Positions 20,001 through 27,605 are shown, counted from the stretch's first letter. The stretch is 64,000 bases of DNA from Gammaproteobacteria bacterium (GCA_012103455.1 WLWT01000003.1:744001-808000); one strand, 5' to 3'. Notes: generated by a model from the letters alone, not told the origin. Program-made: numbers and translations.

Positions 20001-21177
20001 CCAACAGCGTCTAGTCACGGAACTCATCACGCCACGGGATGTGAACCGCTACAGCTACGACGCGAACGGCTACCGGGTAGCGAAACACGACCGTATGGGC
20101 GCCCACCAGTATCTGCTGGAAGGAGAACATCTGGAGGCCACCTACGACGGTTACGGCCAACTCAGAGCTAAGTACTTGAGAGGGGTAGTCGTCGATGAGT
20201 TGGTGCACGGCTATCAATACGACGCCGCCGGCAACGCGAGCAGCGCCACCTACCATCACGACACAGTGGGCAGCGTCACCGGACTGAGCGGCCACGCGGG
20301 CGCAGTCACCCAAACCCTCACTTACGGCCCCTTCGGCGCGGTGCAAGGACAAACCGGCCACAGCCCCAACCGGTTGCGTTACACCGGCCGTGAACAAGAC
20401 GCCGACACGGGACTGTACTACTACCGGGCGCGCTACTACGACCCCCAGGATGGCCGGTTTTTATCGGAAGACCCACTGGGCTTTGCCGCTGGGGATGTGA
20501 ATTTCTATGTCTATGTGGGGAATAATCCGGTTAATGCGAACGACCCGAGCGGACTGGACGCCCGTGTAAATGTGGATGGGAACAAAGTTGATATCGAGAT
20601 AGCGGTTAACTACGAAGGAGATGGAGTTAATTCGCGAACAAAAGAACTTGTGAGGCAAGGTATAGAGAAATATTGGACCGGCAAATTCGGGAAATATAAT
20701 GTGACAACAAGAGTAACTGAGGGGGGTTGGTTTGATTTTTCAGATAATGATGTGGAAATAATTTCTGGAAAAGGAGTTTCGAATGTGAATCGAGTGGGCG
20801 GTGACGAAATGACCTTATATACCGATACGCTAGATTTTTCATGGGTGGCGGCCCACGAAGCTGGCCATATGATGGGATTAAAAGATCGGTACATACCTTA
20901 CCATGTTAGAACTTCTAGAGGTCGCGAAAGAACAACAACAGCTGTTCCAGGTTTTGAGAATAACATAATGGGATCATATGGAAGGAAAGGAGTTCGAGAG
21001 CAAGATATTACGGACATTATTAACGCTAATAAGTCTACATTTCAAAAGACTTGGGAAAGAGCCCAGAACTTTTTTATACCATCGAAAGAATCGGCATCTG
21101 TTGGAGCGGGTGGAGGCTTTGTTCTTTACCCGGGAAGATCGAATTTAAATATGCTAGGGCAAGTATACAGAAAATAA
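14023..21177 (+). CDS. RHS-repeat polymorphic toxin with metzincin-like protease tip
   Basis: 2384 residues from ATG 14023, which overlaps the last minisatellite stop (ATGA); ATG 14065 (MKARVAPL) is an alternative start. Domains: signal peptide with hydrophobic core AFALALGWGLMG; transglutaminase-like domain (about 120-250) with GNDVDLA where the catalytic Cys would be; large beta region; start of the RHS shell near 925 (GNLYHDETDVW); YD repeats to about 2115; core motif RYTGREQDADTG to GNNPVN (about 2118-2172); then the toxin tip (2178-2384). The tip carries HEAGHMMGLKD, with His2278, Glu2279, His2282 and Asp2288 as the metzincin zinc signature, followed by a NNIMGSY Met-turn candidate. It ends in GGGFVLYP and VYRK. 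The tip is AT-rich compared with the body. No PAAR domain is present. The immunity gene starts 2 bp downstream. Confidence 0.85.
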   Translation: MTIRGGRSADGDQGMKARVAPLLKTLLMKTLLVKTRWRTGVKAFALALGWGLMGCMRSAAWAASVDASALAQTEEIRFLGEAAAPLRERAQSLGSAVMIYEYLRNESEYALYHGARSSAVNTLLGRRGNDVDLASTLIAMLRSQGIPSVYAVGQVRLPAAALMNWLGLRDVDLAVSVLEDQGIQGVSKSAADDTVTFEHVWVRALVGHRHYRGAGPVAVDCAPDPPSCVWVDLDPSFKLRQAVPSRIDLYEAVRFDETAYFGAIANADPAYLDKSPLEIYEEQVLAYLRAQHPGKSIADVIGKGAIIEERAGLLPASLPYAVEGAVATYASVAAHDGAVSPKWGKQVTLSLDFGTGIMFRAPPVSLAALTTQRLTLTYELGTPERLVLRLGGEDLYVPLTVGSLTLNGQVVDEGYPFAMTLTLDGAPGTRAGDADRQITVRYEQLVVGGYYLIGTGGDSSNYSQVHRAAGQLLAANEHYPIVNDADAVPYVDSNSNGQVDAGERRLLDHPAAQDALTGGLLYTAMSLYFARFREAVERLEGLNHVVTPIEGFIGVVSAVHEVEYLDDTAFSVMPGGLLIDMKGQQFAGVWRDGATAQYANRHFELLGAVTSSLEHEIWQELTGFDAVSTLRGTQLAQAAGASVLKVQASSLDAAYTAIGFSDTAPAPWQMHRRELYGTRPVSWSHPSPHQSLHLLKRAVAVNTPALRRALVTYTYTTPASAQDAWLGCVDNIENQLRDLLVRFGNVSLNPFTYCEGSVLSGPIQTVLTQTESLYRTVIVPTYLGANYLALFDETQGFEPSAYVYREALVPADHHPASRVQSMRDQLSLITSNHRREWVLPSRRTVGELYRFTVYVDKIHDGVTGDLTSVSFQIANESLSAGGGYVDGAQVLDPAQAGAVFDNAVFTDRTLTAHINNDRIITPSTVDPVSTVTGNLYHDETDVWIKGRGLPLALTRTYNARPSRVEGVAGVLGLNWTHSYNLRLRANDYGAHPNTPVSEAPANGDGVSSSITYVDERGGEHNYVLSDEGNGRLTAQAPATRFETLALDRPSVGWHTLAFRNGVRYVFDAQGGDIKVPGQTARLARIEDPYGNGLTMRYDAQGRLAQVSDNLALAGRTGLSFAYDGQGRLGTVSDWSGRSWTYGYDAQGRLTSMRNPLGDTVRYGYEGEGHLLASITWPEPRAGGVERTRFAYYRNRRAFHYVNALGETETLDYDLYRKRTRVTHPRGFVRAYFYNGEGVLTKLTEPDGAVRLFAHTADGLRYEKTDGLGYSTGYSYRRDRGIDGRASDTGGNVSLERDALGQTVEYDYGVHDQLTRVVDKNAGVRQRHYYANTAIASGAVAGKLARETVMLDGEEVTWVAYTYTAQGNVKRQVTYLEPDNPSRQRHTDYTYTDNGLNVARVTVQGANGGQVLRTDYTYDPLGRRVSETVWRRRSAADATLIALRTQYEYDALDRVVMETHPRGDRRQTVYDANGAVIEERVHYAQADGRAVSRTVARHTYDAAGRRIRSTDIDGHSQSYGYDAGGNVIAHTDANGHTTRYEYDAMNRQTAVADANGRRTQRVYDLNGRLVRSTDANSHSTRYEYDALGRQTKIISALGHEREIRYDGNNNVTHRLDANATAGEGAVNAHGASEFNEYDALNRLIRQVNAQGGETRYEYDLLGNMTALTDAKGRTTRWIYDELGRVIEMIDPRVETPEDRTERYRYDEVGNRLTVTDRNGEVTRTDYDELNRPTVTAFLADGNTLTRTYDAYGDIISLSYGHVQYDYRYDRQHRMTRKTDRRSGRTMHWTYDAAGNLTTKTDYQGEVTEYQYDATHRLVALRNTAHVQVSYHYDAGGRLLNRILSNGARSDYHYDADNRLTRLTHLSADGTVVSDPRYTRDRVGHILTRTDGTGTDTTTTYTYDSQYRLTQVDAPGDAHDQSYTYDRVGNRLTHTTASGTAVYAYDDGNRLLTVRAGTADGPIQRAYRYDANSSRTERWAGALDTGTVTHRYRYNQQRLVTELITPRDVNRYSYDANGYRVAKHDRMGAHQYLLEGEHLEATYDGYGQLRAKYLRGVVVDELVHGYQYDAAGNASSATYHHDTVGSVTGLSGHAGAVTQTLTYGPFGAVQGQTGHSPNRLRYTGREQDADTGLYYYRARYYDPQDGRFLSEDPLGFAAGDVNFYVYVGNNPVNANDPSGLDARVNVDGNKVDIEIAVNYEGDGVNSRTKELVRQGIEKYWTGKFGKYNVTTRVTEGGWFDFSDNDVEIISGKGVSNVNRVGGDEMTLYTDTLDFSWVAAHEAGHMMGLKDRYIPYHVRTSRGRERTTTAVPGFENNIMGSYGRKGVREQDITDIINANKSTFQKTWERAQNFFIPSKESASVGAGGGFVLYPGRSNLNMLGQVYRK

Positions 21178-21179
21178 CT

Positions 21180-21704
21180 ATGTTGTTCGGCTCAAGGTCT
21201 CCTATTGTGCGTTTCATTCAAGGAATTGTGTTTCTATGTGGGATTGTGTGCTATTCCGTGGTTCGGTCTGACTCGCCGTCGCCGGAGCCGTATAGTTATG
21301 TGGTTTGCTCGAAACGTACGATCTATTGTGCTCATGTTTCACCAGAAGATGGCATTAAGGTATTCTTGGCTGAAGAAGGAGCTAAGCACGCTGACTCTTT
21401 GTATAAAGTTTCCGTTTGGAATGAATTAATTTATATTTCCGACAATGGAAAGATGCTAGTATCGGTTCTGCACTGGTTTGTCTCCGAGCCAGATTCAAAG
21501 GTGCCGATAATTCGTGTTTGGAAAGAAGGCAAGCAAATCAGAGACTATTTCCTGTCTGAGATAGTTGGCCAGAAAAAGTTGGAGAAGACGGTGTCTTATT
21601 ACATTTGGGCTCGTAGTATAAAGGGAATTGCTGAAAATGAAGTGTTCGTGATTGAGTTGTACGATGGTTCGTTTGTTGAGCTGAAATTAGACGAGACGAA
21701 ATAA
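21180..21704 (+). CDS. candidate immunity protein for the metzincin tip, exported or membrane-anchored
   Basis: 174 residues, starting at ATG 21180, two bases after the RHS stop, which implies coupled translation. The N-terminus (residues 8-24, VRFIQGIVFLCGIVCYS) is a signal peptide or anchor. The rest is mixed alpha/beta with no recognised family. Base composition is AT-rich like the toxin tip, so tip and gene probably arrived together. A periplasmic location would fit neutralising a protease that acts in the envelope (inference). The immunity role rests on position only. Confidence 0.7.
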   Translation: MLFGSRSPIVRFIQGIVFLCGIVCYSVVRSDSPSPEPYSYVVCSKRTIYCAHVSPEDGIKVFLAEEGAKHADSLYKVSVWNELIYISDNGKMLVSVLHWFVSEPDSKVPIIRVWKEGKQIRDYFLSEIVGQKKLEKTVSYYIWARSIKGIAENEVFVIELYDGSFVELKLDETK

Positions 21705-21739
21705 CCCGAACGTTGCATTAATCAGCCCTGAAGGGCTTG

Positions 21740-22804
21740 CTAGGGCGTGTTATTAATTCGGCAAAAAATTACCCGACATCGATTCAGAATATATCTGACA
21801 TGCTCTTCATAGAAAAACCGTTTAATCATTTGCGTATTGTGTTGCAGTGAGTGCAACACCGAACGAGCCAAGGCCACCCGTTGCTCCTTTGTAGCCACCA
21901 CTGTCCGCCCAATCCGTTGGCTTTTTACATGATGCCATACTAGCTCATCAGGATTGAGTTCCGGTGAATACGGCGGTAACCATACTAACGTGAGCTTACC
22001 TTGGCTAGTGCGGACAAATTCTTGCACTTTCTTGGCTCGATGAATTCGATGGCCATCGACAACCCAATAGATCGCTCGCTTGGCGTTGTGCAGCAAACGC
22101 CTTAGAAAGTCGATAAAAACGTCTGCGGTTACCCGTGATTCGCTCACCATGAAACGCAGGTGACCCTTCGGCGAAACGGCTGACAGCCTATTCACGCTAA
22201 AGCGCCGACCCGTTTTCGCTACAACCGGCGTATCACCCCGTACCCCCCAAGTGGTACCACGATGATAATCCGACCGGATCGTCGATTCGTCGCCAAAATA
22301 GACCCGCGCTCGGCGCCTTTTCGCCTCTTGTTGTACTTCAGGCCAAGTTTCTCTTAACCATACCTTAACCTGATCAGGGTCTGGCTCGTATGCCTTAAAC
22401 CCAGGGCGCTGCGTACTCATCTCCAAACGAGACAGGACATTGCCCACCGAGCGCTCACTGACTTCGATGCCAAATTTGTCTTTCAGTCATGTCTGAATCA
22501 TCGAGCGCGTCCACAGGGCATCATGAAAATCCAATTGCAACGGATTCGTTTTAACCCGTTCACGTAAGCGATCCGCATATTCATCGGGACACTTTCTTGG
22601 GCGACCCGTGATCTTGCCGGTGGACAGCGCCTGTTCACCACCTTGCTCATACCTCGATAACCAATCGTCAATGCAAGAACGATGAAATCCGAGGGCTTTA
22701 ATTACTTTTTCAGGGCTTTCACCCGATAATACTTGCGCAACCGCGTGCCTACGGATGGCTTCTCGCGCGGAATGGGGCAGTGAGCGACCGTCTGTCTTTT
22801 TCAT
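21740..22804 (-). pseudogene. IS630 transposase with in-frame TGA, copy 1
   Basis: Reading from ATG at 22804, 105 codons encode the N-terminal HTH part, then TGA (22487-22489), and the same frame continues for a further 248 codons. Together this is the expected length of an IS630 transposase. DDE residues are visible in YFGDEST, VVDGHRIH and LPPYSPELNPDE. At the C-terminus the frame runs on through the inverted repeat. The same TGA is present in copy 2. The codon after it starts with C, a context known to favour readthrough, so a functional role is possible but unproven. Confidence 0.85.
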
Positions 22805-22862
22805 AGTATCATTATAACATATTTTATTAATTTGTGTCGGGTAATTTTTTGCCGAAGTAGTA
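21751..22862 (-). mobile_element. IS630-family element, copy 1
   Basis: 1112 bp bounded by TA dinucleotides. The ends share an inverted repeat containing TTCGGCAAAAAATTACCCG (perfect over 22 bp, 21757-21778 against 22835-22856). The site without insertion exists at 5519-5533 and shows GTGT-TA-ACAC, proving TA duplication as expected for IS630/Tc1-type transposition. Confidence 0.92.
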
Positions 22863-22868
22863 ACACTA

Positions 22869-23008
22869 GGGCGCCTCTAAAAATAGCAATTGTTTCGTGA
22901 GTGCAAGGAAGCACCGCGCGCACAACCGCAGTGTATAGGTGATACCTGAGGATTCGAGCACGGCGCTGACGCCGCAATCGCGGAAAAAGTGCATTTTTAG
23001 AGGTGCCC
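22869..23008. mobile_element. 140-bp MITE, copy A
   Basis: Exactly 140 bp with imperfect terminal inverted repeats (GGGCGCCTCTAAAAAT at one end, ATTTTTAGAGGTGCCC at the other), flanked by ACTA at 22865-22868 and 23009-23012. The empty site at 5529-5536 has a single ACTA. No coding capacity. The ends resemble those of IS5-type elements that make 4-bp duplications; the autonomous partner is not in the window. Confidence 0.93.
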
Positions 23009-23244
23009 ACTATTCAAGGCCTGCACGATAAGGGCGAACTGGATAAAAAACACGATGTGCTGACAGGTATTGTTCATAACCCAACTGCGGTATTTGATTT
23101 TAAGTTTGGCCAACAGGGTATTACTAATGCCTGGGAGACCAATCTGCGCAGTAATCTCCCCAGCTCATCAAACGGTATACCGGTAACTGAAATACGACCG
23201 CATACAGGTGGCTACCAGCGCGTTACAGGTGTTGGTGCTGCTTA

Positions 23245-24355
23245 TACTACTTCGGCAAAAGATTACCCGACACAAATTGATAAAATGTGTTATAATGATA
23301 CTATGAAAAAGACAGACGGTCGCTCACTGCCCCATTCCGCGCGAGAAGCCATCCGCAGGCACGCGGTTGCGCAAGTATTGTCGGGTGAAAGCCCTGAAAA
23401 AGTAATTAAAGCCCTCGGATTTCATCGTTCTTGCATTGACGATTGGTTATCCAGATATGAGCAAGGTGGTGAACAGGCGCTGTCCACCGGCAAGATCACG
23501 GGTCGCCCAAGAAAGTGTCCCGATGAATATGCGGATCGCTTACGTGAACGGGTTAAAACGAATCCGTTGCAATTGGATTTTCACGATGCCCTGTGGACGC
23601 GCTCGATGATTCAGATATGACTGAAAGACAAATTTGGCATCGAGGTCAGCGAGCGCTCGGTGGGCAATAGCCTGTCTCGTTTGGGGATGAGTGCGCAGCG
23701 CCCTGGGTTTAAGGCATACGAGCCAGACCCTGATCAGGTTAAGGTATGGTTAAGAGAAACTTGGCCTGAAGTACAACAACAAGCGAAAAGGCGGCGAGCG
23801 CGGGTCTATTTCGGCGACGAATCGACGATCCGGTCGGATTATCATCGTGGTACCACTTGGGGGGTACGGGGTGATACGCCGGTTGTAGCGAAAACGGGTC
23901 GGCGCTTTAGCGTGAATAGGCTGTCAGCCGTTTCGCCGAAGGGTCACCTGCGTTTCATGGTGAGCGAATCACGGGTAACCGCAGACGTTTTTATCGACTT
24001 TCCAAGGCGTTTGTTGCACAACGCCAAGGGATCGATCTATTGGGTTGTTGATGGCCATCGGATTCATCGAGCCAAGAAGGTGCAAGAATTTGTCCGCAAT
24101 AGCCAAGGGAGGCTCACGTTAGTATTGCTACTGCCGTATTCACCGGAACTCAATCCTGATGAACGGGTATGGCATCACGTAAAAAGCCAACGAATTGGGC
24201 GGACAGTGGTGGCTACAAAGGAGCAACGGGTGGCTTTGGTTCGTTCGGTGTTGCACTCACTGCAACACAATACGCAAATGATTAAACGGTTTTCTATGAA
24301 GAGCATGTCAGATATATTCTGAATTGATGTCGGGTAATTTTTTTCCGAATTAGTA
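23245..24355 (+). mobile_element. IS630-family element, copy 2
   Basis: 1111 bp, bounded by TA, same element as copy 1 in the opposite orientation; the inverted repeats carry a few changes. It lies inside the orphan toxin tip: joining the flanks at one TA restores the reading frame across the junction (GVGAAY to NFLSDYG). Confidence 0.92.
23303..24322 (+). pseudogene. IS630 transposase with in-frame TGA and C-terminal frameshift, copy 2
   Basis: Starts ATG 23303 (MKKTDGRS). TGA at 23618-23620 falls at the same codon as in copy 1 (MIQI-stop-LKDKFG), and the frame continues afterwards. A one-T deletion near 24290 shifts the last codons, so the product ends at TGA 24320 instead of running into the inverted repeat. 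DDE motifs are retained (GDEST, VDGHRIH, YSPELNPDE). The two copies differ at a modest number of positions. Confidence 0.85.
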
Positions 24356-24463
24356 ACTTCCTGAGTGATTATGGCAGTGGCGATAGCTCTGCTGGTGGAG
24401 GCTTCGTTCTTTATCCGAGTCGTCCCAACACGAATATGATGCAATCTGTGTATGCCAAGTAAG

Positions 24464-25189
24464 ATGGCGGCGTGGTCGATAAAAAAACATGAGCTACAGA
24501 GTTTTCTGGAGAAGGAAGTTGCTCCACGATTCGGATCTAAATGGATTGTAAGGCCGCATTGCGAATTGCAACGGCGTAGCGGTTATTTTATTCAGGGGCT
24601 TTCTTTGTTCAGGTTGTCATTCGGGCCATTATTCCGTGTTGATCTATTTAATAGTATGTTGATACCTGAAATCGACATGATTACCCTCTTTCCACTAAGA
24701 GAACGCAAAACGCGGTTGTCAACAGGATCGTGGTTTAGCCGGTTTTTGATGCCCAAGGAAGTATGGATAGAATGGGATAAAAGATTCGACGAATTGGATA
24801 GAATAGTGACTTTGATCCATTCTCAATTGGAACCGCCTTACGATCAGGAAATTACTTTAGAATCCGTGCTGCGTCTGATTAGCAGGGAGCCACATAAAGA
24901 CGACAACTTTCCCCAAATATGGGCACGGGCGGTTATCCGTGGGTTGTTAGGCGACATGCAGTTCGCCCGGCAAACAATGGAACAGCTCATTGATACGTTT
25001 AGTGCAGCAGCGGAGAAATACAAAGCGATGGGAGACGAGTCTTACCAATCACGCATAAGCGTGGAGGTTCAAAGGAAAAATAGTGCTAGAGAAATGTTGG
25101 AAGCTATGAATGACGATAAGTCGTTTCGTGATTATTGTGATGCTTTAACAGACAAAGCGGTGGTAAAAGCAGGGTTCTTGCCTAAATAG
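24464..25189 (+). CDS. candidate immunity protein for the orphan nuclease-like tip
   Basis: 241 residues from ATG 24464 (MAAWSIKKHEL), one base after the toxin-tip stop; ATG 24452 in the same frame, overlapping the tip, is possible. No signal peptide, so it is cytoplasmic, as expected if the cognate toxin is a nuclease. Mixed alpha/beta N-terminal half, then helical C-terminal half with charged heptads. I recognise no family. Position after a tip and AT-rich composition are the basis for the immunity call. Confidence 0.65.
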   Translation: MAAWSIKKHELQSFLEKEVAPRFGSKWIVRPHCELQRRSGYFIQGLSLFRLSFGPLFRVDLFNSMLIPEIDMITLFPLRERKTRLSTGSWFSRFLMPKEVWIEWDKRFDELDRIVTLIHSQLEPPYDQEITLESVLRLISREPHKDDNFPQIWARAVIRGLLGDMQFARQTMEQLIDTFSAAAEKYKAMGDESYQSRISVEVQRKNSAREMLEAMNDDKSFRDYCDALTDKAVVKAGFLPK

Positions 25190-25242
25190 CGCGACAACCT
25201 GCATAGATAGCGGTTTGAGTGCTTGATTGATCCTTCGGTTCC

Positions 25243-25554
25243 ATCCAAAGAGCTTATCGCTACGATGCCAATGGCAGCCGCACTGAGCGTTGGGACGGGT
25301 TGAGTGGCCACGCGGGCGCAGTCACGCAAACCCTCGCCTACGGCCCCTTCGGCGCGGTGCAAGGACAAACCGGCCACAGCCCCAACCCCCTACGCTACAC
25401 CGGCCGCGAGCAAGACGCCGATACCGGGTTGTACTACTACCGCGCCCGCTACTACGACCCCCAAGACGGTCGCTTCTTATCGGAAAACCCACCGGGCTTT
25501 GCTGCTGGGGATGTGAATTCCTATGCCTATGTGAATAACAATCCAATCAACTAT
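25243..25554 (+). pseudogene. RHS core fragment without tip (fragment C)
   Basis: Encodes RAYRYDANGSRTERW joined directly to LSGHAGAVTQTLAYGPFG, then the core motif LRYTGREQDADTGLYYYRA and NNNPIN. It matches the end of the large RHS protein but has an internal deletion and no toxin domain; it runs straight into fragment D. Such fragments are typical leftovers of tip exchange. Confidence 0.85.
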
Positions 25555-26579
25555 GGTGAAGTGACGCGCACCGGCTACGATGAGCTGAACCGGCCGATGG
25601 CAACACACTCACCCGCACCTACGATGCTTATGGCGACGTCATCAGCCTGAGCTACGGGCACGTGCAGTATGACTACCGCTACGACCGTCAACACCGGATG
25701 ACGCGCAAAACCGACCGGCGCAGCGGCCGCACCATGCACTGGACCTATGACGCCGCAGGCAACCTCACCACCAAGACCCACTATCAGGGGGAAGTGACCG
25801 AATACCAGTACGACGCAAGCAGCGCCACCTACCATCACGACACGGTGGGCAGCGTCACCGGGTTGAGCGGCCACGCGGGCAGCGTTGAAAACACCCTAAG
25901 CTATGACCCCTTCGGCGCGGTGCAAGGCGAAACCGGCCACAGCCCCAACCGCCTACGCTACACCGGACGTGAACAAGACGCCGACACCGGGTTGTACTAC
26001 TACCGGGCGCGCTACTACGACCCCCAGGATGGCCGGTTCCTATCGGAAGACCCACTGGGCTTTGCCGCTGGGGATGTGAACTTCTATGTCTATGTGGGAA
26101 ATAATCCGGTTAATTACAATGATCCGTCGGGACGGATCTGTATTCCTTGTGCAGCGGTAATCCCTCCGCTATTAAAAGCCGCGGGTATCGGAGCGGCCAC
26201 TAGTGTTGCAACCGGAGCTGCGATTCGTGGGGGTATCGCTGCCGCGCAAGGACAAGATGTAGTTGATGCGATAGCTGGCCCCGACGCCTTTGCACTAGAC
26301 CTAGGTGTAGGGGCTGTTGGAGGTGGGGTGTTTCAGGGCATTAATATAGCGAGACAGTTACCTACCATTGCTTCAGGCTTGTCACGTTCTTCACAGATTC
26401 GACACCGGCTGTCTCTCAGCGGTGCTACCGTGGGTGGTGGGAGGAATGTTGCATTTGCGGAAACTACGACTGGTGGTGCTACTAGCCGGTTGATAGGGAT
26501 AAGTGGCCGGCATACTAGACCGGGAATGGTGAATTTGCCAGAAAATACTATCTTCCAGGCAGCTGCAACCCCGGCCTCT
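25555..26579 (+). pseudogene. RHS core fragment with truncated, possibly deaminase-type tip (fragment D)
   Basis: Starts mid-repeat (GEVTRTGYDELNRP), carries a 22-bp deletion between two GGCCGA repeats relative to 19211-19240 that shifts the frame, then a further internal deletion to the core motif and GNNPVNYNDPSG. The following tip begins with a Cys-containing hydrophobic linker (ICIPCAAVIPPLL) and then GGGRNVAFAETTTGG and SGRHTRPGMVNLPEN. The latter is reminiscent of the start of toxin deaminase domains, but the sequence is cut at 26580 by the right direct repeat before any catalytic HxE. The deaminase reading is tentative. Confidence 0.7.
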
Positions 26580-27030
26580 CTTGGGGATGAGGGCGTAGCT
26601 CAAAAACGGATGGCGGTTCAAAGCACTACGCACGGTGTTACGCACCTCGCCGGCGCGTTGGCCGAGTTTGAACTGGAGGTTGTGCTTGACGGATCGCAGA
26701 TCACCAACGGCGGTCATGGCACCTTCGCTAGCTCGTTCATCGGCGAAAAGAGCCCGTAGGTAATCGAGTTCATCTGGGTTGAATAAGGCATCAGCGACGA
26801 CGATCATAGCTAGCTGGGTCTGAACAGCAAGGGACGTGACTTAAGTATACAGGGAGTTAAGCGTTCGACTGCGGCGAGAGTTCAGCCTTAAACGTTTCCT
26901 ATAATTTCAACTGGGATAATATTCTTAACGGGTAGAAGGGTCTTGATTGGGAGAAAGACTATGATCGGATATGTCACGCTTGGAACCAACGATGCTGCTA
27001 AAGCTATCGAGTTTTATGATGCACTGCTAG
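26580..27030. repeat. 451-bp direct repeat, right copy (flank of toxin island)
   Basis: Counterpart of 5067-5518. It contains the first 76 codons of the PKHD hydroxylase on the minus strand (start at 26794), without the catalytic His/Asp motif, and the start of the intact VOC gene on the plus strand. Many of the differences from the left copy in the hydroxylase part are synonymous, suggesting the copies diverged while both were under selection, perhaps in different strains. Confidence 0.92.
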
Positions 27031-27335
27031 CGCATTTGGCAGTGAAGCGAATGTCCCCAAATGATCGCATCACGCTATGGTCGGCGGCTAAGGGTCAGCC
27101 CATGCTCGGTGTCGCGGTGCCGTTCGATGGTGCTCCAGCGACCACCGGCAATGGAACTATGGTGGCCGTGAATGCAGGTTCAAAGGAAAAAGTCGATGCG
27201 ATGCATGCCGAGGCGCTTTCGCTTGGGGCCGCCGATGAAGGGGCACCAGGGCCGCGCGGAGCGGGCAACTTCTATGGCGGGTATTTCCGCGATCTGGACG
27301 GGAACAAGCTGACGGTTTTCTGTTTGGAAGGGTAG
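26961..27335 (+). CDS. VOC (glyoxalase/bleomycin-resistance fold) family protein
   Basis: 124 residues, a complete single-module VOC protein. It begins MIGYVTLGTNDAAKAIEFYDALL and ends GGYFRDLDGNKLTVFCL; the latter is the typical second metal-site strand (xxFRDPDGNxL). GGGAGAAAG precedes the ATG at a suitable distance. The family includes glyoxalases, dioxygenases and resistance proteins; the substrate is not apparent. A truncated twin lies at 5449. In the ancestral locus it would have been divergent from the PKHD hydroxylase. Confidence 0.85.
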   Translation: MIGYVTLGTNDAAKAIEFYDALLAHLAVKRMSPNDRITLWSAAKGQPMLGVAVPFDGAPATTGNGTMVAVNAGSKEKVDAMHAEALSLGAADEGAPGPRGAGNFYGGYFRDLDGNKLTVFCLEG

Positions 27336-27405
27336 TTTGCGTATCGCTGGAGGGCGGGTCGTCACCACGGCGAAGCCCCGTACTGGTGGCGCGTCCACGG
27401 TATAG

Positions 27406-27605
27406 GTGGCGGCCCAGGTGTTGACTGGCGGTTGCGCGACTATTGAGGCGCGCGATCGCACCATCAGGCTCCATGATCAGGCAAGGGTCTATATCAACGC
27501 GATGCGCTGGACCAGCTTCGAGACCGCCGCGCCGTTATTTCGTAACCGCGACGGCAGTCTTCCCGAACTCAATTTGGAGCAATACCAAGGTATTCGCGTG
27601 ACGTG
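27406..27605 (+). pseudogene. lipoprotein gene fragment
   Basis: Encodes VLTGGCATIEARD, where LTGGC resembles a lipobox but lacks a full signal peptide, then VYINAMRWTSFETAAPLFRNRDG and YQGIRVT. This looks like the N-terminal part of a small outer-membrane lipoprotein of unknown function. Homology-like composition ends after IRVT, where the sequence joins a different gene remnant. Start and end are approximate. Confidence 0.5.

Larger units (their letters stand above)
21722..24462 (+). pseudogene. orphan nuclease-like RHS toxin tip broken by two IS630 copies and a MITE
   Basis: Removing IS630 copy 1 (one TA kept), the MITE (one ACTA kept) and IS630 copy 2 (one TA kept) joins 21722-21752, 22863-22868, 23013-23246 and 24356-24462 into 378 bases, an uninterrupted frame of 125 codons ending in TAA. 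The product has LHDKGELDKKH, TAVFDFKFGQQGI and SNLP to IPVTEIRP. This pattern resembles restriction-endonuclease-fold toxin tips (D-x-K core in DFKFG). It ends AGGGFVLYPSR and VYAK, almost the same tail as the metzincin tip. The first codons are uncertain. Its immunity gene follows after one base. Confidence 0.75.

Noticed and set aside
22487..23620. UGA recoded as tryptophan in this genome
   Set aside because: TGA ends several intact genes at the expected place (for example corC, the ybeY/corC overlap and SulP neighbours' coupled starts), so the IS630 TGA is element-specific.
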